Positions 1 to 5,370 of a stretch of 6,176 nucleotides of DNA are shown here, in pieces. Position numbers and translations under genes: made by a program. The notes below the pieces were generated by a model. That model was not told the DNA's origin and made no database searches. It saw only the letters and a program-made list of their open reading frames with translations. This DNA comes from Sphaerochaeta sp. (GTDB lineage: Bacteria; Spirochaetota; Spirochaetia; Sphaerochaetales; Sphaerochaetaceae), in the NCBI GenBank assembly GCA_003446545.1, contig DMAO01000245.1, positions 1 through 6,176 on the forward strand, in the 5' to 3' direction. Each line of letters opens with the position of its first letter. The first letter of the stretch is position 1.

Positions 1-421
1 AGGTAGGGAGATCTATGCCATTGGTGGCAACCCCACAGCTGCCAAGTTTGTCGGTGTCAATGAAAGTAGGACCCGGCTGGTGGTGTTCCTGATCTCAGGG
101 ACCTTGTGTGGTCTTGCAGGTGCCCTTTGGACTGCCCGCTATGCCTCTGCTGTCAATGAGATGGCAACCGGTTTTGAAATGCAGGCCGTCGCTGCCTGTG
201 TGCTAGGAGGGGTTAACTTCTCTGGCGGAGCAGGAGGTATCATCGGGGTGGCTTTGGGTACGCTCTTCTTGGGTGTGGTCACCAACGCCTTACCGGTTAT
301 CTATCTCTCTGTCTTCTGGCAAACCTTTATACAAGGCCTGATCGTACTGATCGCCTTGGCCTTGAACACCATCACTGACCAGAGAAAAGCCAGAAAACTG
401 CTAGCACAGAGGAGAGCCTAG
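1..421 (+). CDS. rhaP: Rhamnose-type ABC transporter permease, C-terminal part (RhaP-like)
   Basis: This is the 3' part of an inner-membrane permease of the ribose/rhamnose (RbsC-like) ABC family. The reading frame is open from base 2, so the start lies upstream of the window; the GTG at 80 is internal and not a real start. About 139 residues are visible. They open with the cytoplasmic coupling-loop motif GREIYAIGGNPTAAKFVGVN, which contacts the ATPase in this family. Then come hydrophobic segments, the AACVLGGVNFSGGAGG glycine-rich turn, a final membrane segment (FIQGLIVLIALALN) and a basic tail. The stop is followed four bases later by a second permease and then by rhamnose mutarotase. That matches the rhaP-rhaQ-rhaU order of rhizobial rhamnose uptake operons, so the partner ATPase and binding protein are expected upstream. 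The family call is firm. The rhamnose specificity rests mainly on the neighbours and on resemblance to RhaP remembered from known proteins. Confidence 0.85.
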   Translation, partial: GREIYAIGGNPTAAKFVGVNESRTRLVVFLISGTLCGLAGALWTARYASAVNEMATGFEMQAVAACVLGGVNFSGGAGGIIGVALGTLFLGVVTNALPVIYLSVFWQTFIQGLIVLIALALNTITDQRKARKLLAQRRA

Positions 422-425
422 AGCT

Positions 426-1466
426 ATGAGTGAAAATAAACAATTTGTGGCTCAGAGCCGCCTGATCGATGAGATGTCTCTGAAGAACCGCCTAGTCGAG
501 TTCATAACCAAATGGGAAGTGATCCTATCATTCCTCATAGTGATAGTATTCGTCTTCTTCTCCAACATGACACCCTACTTCCTGGATTGGTTCAACCTGA
601 TGAACGCAACCTTCCAGTTCTCAGAGAAGGCGATCATAGCTCTTCCTATGATTTTCATCATCATGTGTGGGGACATTGATATCTCCATTGCCTCCATCAT
701 CGCCTTGTGTGCCTATGTGATCGGCATCTCAGCCGAGGCGGGTGCGAGTATTCCCTCCCTTATCGTACTTTCTTTGCTTGTTGGGACTGTAGCGGGTCTG
801 ATTAACGGCCTGCTTATCACCGGTCTGAACATGCCGGCAATAGCCGTGACGCTGGCAACCCAGAGTATCTACCGTGGAATAGCTACAGGTATGCTTGGTG
901 AGCATGCCTGTACCAAGTATCCCGAAGGCTTCAGCTTTTTTGGGCAGGAGTTCATCCCTGGCACCATCATTCCCTTTGCCTTCGTCCTCTATCTGGTTCT
1001 TATGCTGGTATTCTTCTTTGTGCTACACAAGACAGCCTATGGAAGACGTCTCTATGCAATAGGAAACAGTGCTGAGACAGCAAGGTTTTCTGGAATAAAC
1101 GTCCGTCGGACGCGGATTCTGAACTATACCCTTACCGGTCTTTTCTGTGGCATTGCTGCAGTATTGCTTGCCAGTCGTATCCTTTCGGTCAGGTCGAACA
1201 TTGCTACCGGATGGGACTTGGAGATCATCACCCTTGTTGTGTTGGGAGGAGTCTCCATCACCGGTGGACGGGGAACTGTCTTTGGCGTCTTTATCGGCTC
1301 GCTTTTGGTTGGTTACCTGAAGTTTGGCATGGGCCTCTTGAAGTTCTCAGGGACTGTCATGACCATTGTCATCGGGTCGCTGTTGATTACAGCAGTCCTG
1401 CTTCCGAGGTTGCTGGATATGTATAAGGCTAATCGTAAGCTCAGGATGCAACAAGGAGGACTCTGA
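426..1466 (+). CDS. rhaQ: Rhamnose-type ABC transporter permease (RhaQ-like)
   Basis: Complete 346-residue inner-membrane permease of the RbsC-like family, predicted to form the sugar channel as a heterodimer with the upstream permease. An N-terminal cytoplasmic stretch of about 30 residues precedes the first membrane segment (about 31-46). The family signature GDIDISIASIIAL is at 82-94, the coupling loop TAYGRRLYAIGNSAETARF at 203-221, and the glycine turn GGVSITGGRGT at 274-284. Further hydrophobic segments lie at about 110-133, 178-200, 234-250, 285-298 and 309-326. The ATG at 426 is chosen because GAGGAG (409-414) precedes it at 11 bases and the gene begins four bases after the upstream stop. 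WEVILSFLIV, FLDWFNLMNATFQFSEKAI and the C-terminal GLLKFSGTVMTIVIG resemble RhaQ rather than ribose permeases. Translation is probably coupled with both neighbours. Another deoxy-sugar as substrate is possible, but the mutarotase directly downstream argues for L-rhamnose. Confidence 0.88.
   Translation: MSENKQFVAQSRLIDEMSLKNRLVEFITKWEVILSFLIVIVFVFFSNMTPYFLDWFNLMNATFQFSEKAIIALPMIFIIMCGDIDISIASIIALCAYVIGISAEAGASIPSLIVLSLLVGTVAGLINGLLITGLNMPAIAVTLATQSIYRGIATGMLGEHACTKYPEGFSFFGQEFIPGTIIPFAFVLYLVLMLVFFFVLHKTAYGRRLYAIGNSAETARFSGINVRRTRILNYTLTGLFCGIAAVLLASRILSVRSNIATGWDLEIITLVVLGGVSITGGRGTVFGVFIGSLLVGYLKFGMGLLKFSGTVMTIVIGSLLITAVLLPRLLDMYKANRKLRMQQGGL
1453..1459 (+). promoter_or_regulatory. Ribosome binding site of the mutarotase gene, inside the end of rhaQ
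   Basis: AAGGAGG lies 8 bases before the ATG at 1468 and falls entirely within the last codons of the upstream permease gene. Only one base separates the permease stop from the mutarotase start. This fixes the start codon and implies that ribosomes finishing rhaQ restart on the mutarotase message. Confidence 0.85.
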
Positions 1467-1467
1467 T

Positions 1468-1785
1468 ATGGACAACAGGCAGGCGTTTGTCATGAAGCTG
1501 AAAGAGGGGTGTAAGGAGGAGTACCAAAAGCGGCATGCCGCCATTTGGCCAGAACTCAAGGCATTGCTCACTGAGAGTGGTGTATATGACTACTCGATCT
1601 ATTTTGATGAGAGCTCAAACCTTCTCTTTGCCTTCCAACGGACACGAGGAGGAAGTGGCTCCCAAAGCTTAGGAACCAATCCCATAGTTCAGAAGTGGTG
1701 GGCCCATATGGCCCCCCTTATGGAAACCCATGGGGACAACAGTCCGGTATCCATTCCCTTGGAAGAAGTCTTTCACATGGATTGA
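1468..1785 (+). CDS. rhaM: L-rhamnose mutarotase
   Basis: A 105-residue cytoplasmic enzyme that interconverts the alpha and beta anomers of L-rhamnose, supplying the form used by rhamnose isomerase. E. coli RhaM (YiiL) is about 104 residues, and the same protein is called RhaU in rhizobia. Family landmarks are clear: the N-terminal strand AFVMKLKEG (6-14), EEYQKRHAAIWPEL (17-30) with the tyrosine at 19 and the histidine at 23 that corresponds to the proposed acid/base His22, YSIYFDESSNLLFAF (42-56), the paired tryptophans KWW (76-78), and the closing DNSPVSIPLEEVFHMD (90-105). The fold is a dimeric alpha/beta barrel of the ferredoxin-like type. One stretch, residues 57-72, is glycine/serine-rich and does not resemble the E. 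coli sequence. The strong AAGGAGG site and the full match to both family termini support the start. It is the last gene of the transporter block. Confidence 0.95.
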   Translation: MDNRQAFVMKLKEGCKEEYQKRHAAIWPELKALLTESGVYDYSIYFDESSNLLFAFQRTRGGSGSQSLGTNPIVQKWWAHMAPLMETHGDNSPVSIPLEEVFHMD

Positions 1786-1798
1786 AAAGTATCTTTCA
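1783..1798. repeat. Imperfect palindrome with TGAAA/TTTCA arms at the end of rhaM
   Basis: TGAAA (1783-1787) and TTTCA (1794-1798) form arms around a six-base centre, and 12 of 16 positions are palindromic. It begins at the mutarotase stop codon and ends 8 bases before the -35 box of the following promoter. The arms share the TGAAA core of the repeats further downstream, so it could be a distal regulator site. As an RNA hairpin the stem is short and A/T-rich, and it is not followed by a run of T, so it is a poor terminator candidate. Confidence 0.35.
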
Positions 1799-1851
1799 TT
1801 TCCTCTTGATATTGTTGGTTATTAGTAATATAATCGAAAGCAATATGAAAG
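1793..1851. repeat. 7-base inverted repeat CTTTCAT/ATGAAAG flanking the promoter
   Basis: CTTTCAT (1793-1799) and its exact reverse complement ATGAAAG (1845-1851) lie on either side of the promoter, centred at 1822 in the spacer. The downstream arm is the middle copy of the three GAAAG repeats. The arms are 52 bases apart, about five helical turns, which would suit a looping or bridging repressor. An exact seven-base pair at this distance in A/T-rich DNA could also arise by chance. Confidence 0.4.
1806..1834 (+). promoter_or_regulatory. Sigma-70 type promoter of the regulator/dehydrogenase operon
   Basis: TTGATA (1806-1811) is followed after exactly 17 bases by TATAAT (1829-1834). The -10 box is a perfect match to consensus and the -35 box has five of six bases. 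Transcription should begin near 1840-1842, giving a leader of about 33 bases before the regulator ATG at 1875. The surrounding region is clearly A/T-richer than the flanking genes. This is the only good promoter seen in the window. It would drive the DeoR gene and, as the gaps after it are short, probably the E2, E3 and E1 genes as well. Confidence 0.8.
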
Positions 1852-1862
1852 GCATTTGAAAG
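1835..1862. promoter_or_regulatory. Three GAAAG repeats at 11-base spacing: candidate DeoR operator
   Basis: GAAAG occurs at 1836-1840, 1847-1851 and 1858-1862, each start 11 bases after the last, so all three lie on nearly the same face of the helix. The second and third copies extend to TGAAAG and the first reads CGAAAG. They start one base after the -10 box and cover the expected transcription start and the leader. On the other strand they read CTTTC repeats, reminiscent of the TTTC-rich repeated sites described for DeoR-family repressors such as AgaR. A protein bound here would block initiation from the promoter above. The repeats are seen directly; the operator role is inferred. Confidence 0.55.
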
Positions 1863-1874
1863 AGGAGTGATGCA

Positions 1875-2630
1875 ATGGTGGGAATTTCTCCCAGAGAAGC
1901 TAAAATCCTTGAACTGCTTCGTAGTGGCAAGGAATACCCGGTGACCAGGCTCAGTGATGAGTTGGGTGTATCGGCGGTTACCATTCGTGGGGATCTGCGC
2001 GACCTAGACTCCAAGGGTCTGGTCGTCCGCTCCCATGGACGGGTAATTGCAGCGTCTTCTCCACAGTCCTCGCTACGTGATTCATCCAATACAGCACAGA
2101 AGGAACTCATCGCCAAGGCGGCAGCAGACCTCGTCTCAGACGGCGACTTTATCATGATTTCAAACGGTTCCACCTGCTCACTCATCGCCAGACACCTCTT
2201 TGGCATGAAGTACATTAAAGTGGTGACTAATTCTACACTTTTGCTCCCCTATGGAAGGGCCAATCCCATGTTGGACATAACCCTTGTAGGAGGGGAGTAC
2301 CGCCCCCAGGCAGAAGCCCTGGTCGGGCCGGTAGCCATCAGTCAGATAGAGAACTACCACGTGTCGACGGCTTTCTTCGGGACCGACGGCATCACACTCG
2401 AACATGGTCTGACCACCTCCCTCATAGAGAATGCCCAGGTGTTGCAGCGCATGTGTGCCCAGGCAACAAGGCGTGTGCTCTGTGTCGACTCTTCCAAGGT
2501 TGGCAACAGGGGTTTTGTCAGAATCATGAGAGTACAGGATATAGATACCATAGTCACAGACAGTGGTTTTCCCCAGGACCTGATAGCCCAGCTCGAAGAG
2601 TTGGGTGTCGAGGTCATCATAGCCCGATAG
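1875..2630 (+). CDS. DeoR-family transcriptional regulator, probable rhamnose-locus repressor
   Basis: A 251-residue cytoplasmic DNA-binding regulator of typical DeoR/GlpR length. The winged helix-turn-helix is at about 5-58, with REAKILELLRSG, LSDELGVSAVTIRGDLRDL (recognition helix about 33-44) and GLVVRSHGRVIA. The C-terminal sugar-phosphate-isomerase-like sensor domain (about 75-251) shows ISNGSTCSLIARHL (95-108), VVTNS (116-120), LVGGEYRPQAEALVGP (137-152), FFGTDGITLEHGLTT (167-181) and CVDSSKVG (203-210). The wing is slightly unusual, reading SHGRV where many members have THGGA. Members usually repress sugar operons and release DNA on binding a phosphorylated sugar. Here the neighbours suggest a rhamnose-pathway phosphosugar, and a DeoR-type RhaR controls the rhizobial rhamnose operon. 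AGAGGAG (1861-1867) is 7 bases before the chosen ATG. The gene begins just downstream of the strong promoter and repeats, so autoregulation is likely. The target genes and effector are inferred. Confidence 0.9.
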   Translation: MVGISPREAKILELLRSGKEYPVTRLSDELGVSAVTIRGDLRDLDSKGLVVRSHGRVIAASSPQSSLRDSSNTAQKELIAKAAADLVSDGDFIMISNGSTCSLIARHLFGMKYIKVVTNSTLLLPYGRANPMLDITLVGGEYRPQAEALVGPVAISQIENYHVSTAFFGTDGITLEHGLTTSLIENAQVLQRMCAQATRRVLCVDSSKVGNRGFVRIMRVQDIDTIVTDSGFPQDLIAQLEELGVEVIIAR

Positions 2631-2645
2631 AGGAGAAGAGAGAGT

Positions 2646-3983
2646 ATGGCGCAACAGGTTGTAATGCCCAAGCAAGGAAACACAGTAGAGTCATGTATCA
2701 TTGTCGAATGGAATGTGAAAGTCGGTGACATTGTATCCATCGGCGATGTGCTCTGTTCGGCAGAGACAGATAAGTCAGTCATCGATGTCGAGTCAACAGC
2801 AGAAGGTACCGTACTTGCCCTGCTTTTTGCAGTGGGTGAGGAAGCTCCTGTCATGGAAGCCATCGCTGTTATTGGAGAGAAGGGTGAGAAGGTTGAAGTG
2901 AATGTTTCTCCTGATGTAATAGATGCTTCTGAGGCAAAGGAAGAGCCAGTACAAGATGATAAGAAAGCTACTGCAGCAGCCTTTGATTCTTTCACAAGCC
3001 AGAAAGTGGTCGGTTCGAGCCCAAGGGCAAGAAATCTTGCATCCTCACTTGGGATTCCCCTCTCCTCCCTTTCGGCAACTGGGCCTAAGGGAAGGATCAT
3101 CGAGCGCGATGTGCTTGGTGCCTCATCACAGCCTCTTACCCCTGCAGCTAAGCAAGCTGCCCTCAAGGATGGCCTCCTTGCTCCCAAGGTGGGAAGCGGC
3201 ATCGGAGGACGTGTCCTTGCTTCGGACCTTACCAAAACAGGATCTGTCGCTTCTTTATCCTCATCACCTGCGCCTGTTGTTGAAGGCACAGTCACTGAAA
3301 TTCCTGTAAAGGGAGTACGAAAGGTCACTGCGCGCAGGATGATGGAGTCTATCCATGGAACGTGCCAGCTTACGCTGCACGCCTTTGCTGATGCCACTGC
3401 CATGAAGCGCTTGCGCTCTGGATTCAAGGCAAGCAAGCCAGAGCTCGGCCTCTCTGATGTCACGCTGAACGACCTGGTGCTGTTTGCAGTCTCCAGGACC
3501 CTTACGCAGTTCCCGGCCTTTAACGCACACTTCCTTGGGGATAGGATACTGCAGTTCTCCTCAGTCCATCTTGGAATGGCAACCGACGCAAAACGTGGTC
3601 TGCTGGTACCTGTCATCCGTGAAAGCCAGAGCTTGAGCCTGAAGGCAATCTCTGTCGAAGTGAAACGCCTGGTAGCCAAGTGCAATGATGGTTCGGCTAC
3701 ACCTGAGGAACTCAGTGGCAGTACCTTTACGGTAAGCAATGTCGGATCCTTCGGTATCGAGGCGTTCACTCCTGTACTGAATGTGCCTGAGGTTGCAATC
3801 CTCGGAGTCGGAACCATCATCCCCAAACCTGTCGAGGCCAAGGATGGTACAATCTCATTCGTACCGCATATCGGGCTCTCCCTCACTATGGACCATCAGG
3901 CGGTCGATGGTGCTGATGCAGCACGATTTTTGAAGGCGCTGATGGAGAATATCGCTTCGATTGACCTTTTGTTGGCATTGTAG
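2646..3983 (+). CDS. 2-oxoacid dehydrogenase E2 (dihydrolipoamide acyltransferase)
   Basis: A 445-residue core subunit that carries the acyl group from E1 on a swinging lipoyl arm and passes it to CoA. One lipoyl domain spans about 1-77, with the lipoylated lysine predicted at K43 in ETDKS. An acidic linker (about 80-115) leads to a peripheral-subunit-binding domain at 121-157 (SPRARNLASSLGI, ATGPKGRIIERDV). A second, weaker copy at 164-197 (TPAAKQAALKDGLL, GIGGRVLASDL) appears to follow. The catalytic domain (about 215-445) contains FPAFNAHF, SNVGSFGIEAFTPVLN (364-379) and the active-site motif DHQAVDGADAARFL (416-429), with catalytic H417 and D421. The family usually has DHRxxDG, so the glutamine is a mild change. 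AGGAG at 2631-2635 lies in the 15-base gap after the regulator, placing it in the same operon. The acyl substrate cannot be decided from this sequence, so no pdhC, acoC or bkdB name is given. Confidence 0.93.
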   Translation: MAQQVVMPKQGNTVESCIIVEWNVKVGDIVSIGDVLCSAETDKSVIDVESTAEGTVLALLFAVGEEAPVMEAIAVIGEKGEKVEVNVSPDVIDASEAKEEPVQDDKKATAAAFDSFTSQKVVGSSPRARNLASSLGIPLSSLSATGPKGRIIERDVLGASSQPLTPAAKQAALKDGLLAPKVGSGIGGRVLASDLTKTGSVASLSSSPAPVVEGTVTEIPVKGVRKVTARRMMESIHGTCQLTLHAFADATAMKRLRSGFKASKPELGLSDVTLNDLVLFAVSRTLTQFPAFNAHFLGDRILQFSSVHLGMATDAKRGLLVPVIRESQSLSLKAISVEVKRLVAKCNDGSATPEELSGSTFTVSNVGSFGIEAFTPVLNVPEVAILGVGTIIPKPVEAKDGTISFVPHIGLSLTMDHQAVDGADAARFLKALMENIASIDLLLAL

Positions 3984-3987
3984 GAGG
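3982..3987 (+). promoter_or_regulatory. Ribosome binding site of the E3 gene overlapping the E2 stop codon
   Basis: AGGAGG shares its first two bases with the E2 stop codon TAG (3981-3983) and lies 5 bases before the E3 ATG at 3993. This supports tight translational coupling of E2 and E3, which must assemble in fixed proportion, and fixes the E3 start. Confidence 0.85.
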
Positions 3988-3992
3988 CCCTG

Positions 3993-5345
3993 ATGGAAAC
4001 GTATGATCTTATTGTAGTTGGTTCGGGACCAGGGGGCTATGTCGCCGCAGAACGCGCAGGAGCATTGGGGAAGAAGGTTCTTCTCATTGAGAAGGGCTTG
4101 CTGGGTGGAGTCTGCACCAACTGGGGCTGTATTCCCACCAAGAGCCTTCTCAATGGTGCAAAACAGTATAAGCATGCTCTCGAGGGTGAGAAGTTCGGCC
4201 TTGAGGCACAATCGGTGAGCTACAGCCTTGAGAAGGCCATGGCCTGGAAGCGTGATACCGTGGAGACCCTACGTGGGGGTATCGGCTTTTTGATGAAGTC
4301 CAACAAGGTGGAGACTGTCTTTGGTGAAGCCATTTTTGTTGATGCACACACAGTGAAGGTGGGAGAGACCGTATACGAGGGTGACTTTCTGATAGTTGCC
4401 ACCGGTTCGTCACCGTTTGTCCCCCCCATCCCAGGAAGCAAGCTAAGCCATGTGCTGACCAGTGATGAGATACTTTCTGTTGAGAAGGTACCTGCAAGCC
4501 TCACCATAATTGGTGGGGGAGTCATCGGGGTGGAGTTTGCCTCCTACTTCTCCATGATAGGAACCAAGGTGACTGTCATCGAGATGATGGATGAGATCCT
4601 ACCCATGATGGATGCTGACTTTGCCAAGATGATGCGTCGCGAATTGAAGGGTGTCGATTTCAAGCTTGGGTGCAAGGTGGAGGAGGTTACCCCTGACGGG
4701 GTTCTCTTCACCGATGCAAAAGGTGCTAAGCAGAGCCTGGATACAGAGCTTGTTCTGATGAGTGTCGGACGCAAACCCAATGTGGATGGCCTTGAGAACC
4801 TGGGGCTCGACATTGGGCGCTCCGGGATAGTTGTTGATGAACATCTACAGACCAACGTTGCCAATGTTTACGCCATCGGGGACGTCAATGGGAAATCCCT
4901 TCTGGCCCATAGTGCCTCCAGAATGGCTGAAGTCGCCATTGCAAATATATTTGGGTCGACAAAGCAGAGGATGCGCTACAACGCCATCCCATGGGCAGTC
5001 TACTCAGATCCTGAAGCTGCCGGCTGTGGTCTTACAGAGACCGAGGCGGCAAACAGGGGTATTGCCATCAAGAGCCATACGATCCAGATGCGCTCCAACG
5101 GCAGATTCCTTGCCGAACAGGGAAAGCGTGCCGGTGGGTTGGTGAAAGTTATTGCCAGCTCTGAGACCAATGTCCTATTGGGCGTCCATCTGCTGGGACC
5201 CTACAGCAGCGAGATGATCTGGGGGGCGGCGGCCATCATTGAGGCCGAACTGCGAATCCAGGACGTCAAGGAAATTGTATTCCCTCACCCCAGTGTGTCC
5301 GAGCTCATCAAGGATGCTTGTTTCGCACTCGATCACACACTGTAA
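3993..5345 (+). CDS. lpdA: Dihydrolipoyl dehydrogenase (E3)
   Basis: A 450-residue FAD-dependent flavoprotein that reoxidises the dihydrolipoyl arm of E2 and passes electrons to NAD+. The FAD-binding motif GSGPGGYVAAERAG is at 10-23. The redox disulfide motif GGVCTNWGCIPTK is at 38-50, with C41 and C46. The second strand of the FAD site, VATGSSPFVPPIPG, is at 135-148. The NAD-binding glycine motif GGGVIGVEFASYF spans 174-186, with an acidic residue E197 ending the next strand (VTVIE), as in NAD-preferring enzymes. YAIGDVNG is at 293-300, and the C-terminal dimer-interface acid/base motif PHPSVSE (431-437) provides H432 and E437. Family members more often read HxHPTxSE; here F430 and S434 differ, but the catalytic His-Glu pair is kept. 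There is no N-terminal lipoyl domain. Length is slightly below the usual 460-475. Glutathione or mercuric reductases are excluded by the lipoamide-type active site and by the neighbouring E2. Confidence 0.95.
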   Translation: METYDLIVVGSGPGGYVAAERAGALGKKVLLIEKGLLGGVCTNWGCIPTKSLLNGAKQYKHALEGEKFGLEAQSVSYSLEKAMAWKRDTVETLRGGIGFLMKSNKVETVFGEAIFVDAHTVKVGETVYEGDFLIVATGSSPFVPPIPGSKLSHVLTSDEILSVEKVPASLTIIGGGVIGVEFASYFSMIGTKVTVIEMMDEILPMMDADFAKMMRRELKGVDFKLGCKVEEVTPDGVLFTDAKGAKQSLDTELVLMSVGRKPNVDGLENLGLDIGRSGIVVDEHLQTNVANVYAIGDVNGKSLLAHSASRMAEVAIANIFGSTKQRMRYNAIPWAVYSDPEAAGCGLTETEAANRGIAIKSHTIQMRSNGRFLAEQGKRAGGLVKVIASSETNVLLGVHLLGPYSSEMIWGAAAIIEAELRIQDVKEIVFPHPSVSELIKDACFALDHTL

Positions 5346-5355
5346 AAACATCTAT

Positions 5356-5361
5356 AAGGAG
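5356..5361 (+). promoter_or_regulatory. Ribosome binding site of the E1 gene
   Basis: AAGGAG lies 9 bases before ATG 5371, in the 25-base gap after the E3 stop codon. It decides the E1 start: the reading frame has no stop within the window and the next in-frame ATG is well inside the conserved region. Confidence 0.8.
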
Positions 5362-5370
5362 TTTACCCAT

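Noticed and set aside
80..421. GTG at 80 as the start of a short membrane protein
   Set aside because: The frame is open to the left edge and encodes the conserved permease coupling loop before position 80, so the GTG is an internal codon of a longer gene.
1783..1798. Intrinsic terminator for the rhamnose block
   Set aside because: The stem is only five A/T-rich pairs with no following T run, so it is better read as a possible regulator half-site pair or as chance.
1796..2215. Minus-strand frame running from the regulator gene into the promoter region
   Set aside because: It is antisense to the DeoR helix-turn-helix and overlaps the promoter. The product resembles no family, and the plus-strand gene has clear motifs.
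3006..3236. Second half of the E2 subunit-binding region as a frameshift or assembly duplication
   Set aside because: The two copies are diverged at both DNA and protein level and the frame is continuous, so a recent duplication artefact is unlikely.
2354..3886. A 510-residue open frame on the minus strand opposite the regulator end and E2
   Set aside because: It is fully antisense to two well-supported genes, its protein is Ser/Thr-rich with no recognisable domain, and it crosses a gene boundary. It is explained by codon use on the real strand.
4150..4864. Several minus-strand open frames opposite the E3 gene
   Set aside because: They are shadows of a gene whose FAD, disulfide and NAD motifs are all intact on the plus strand.
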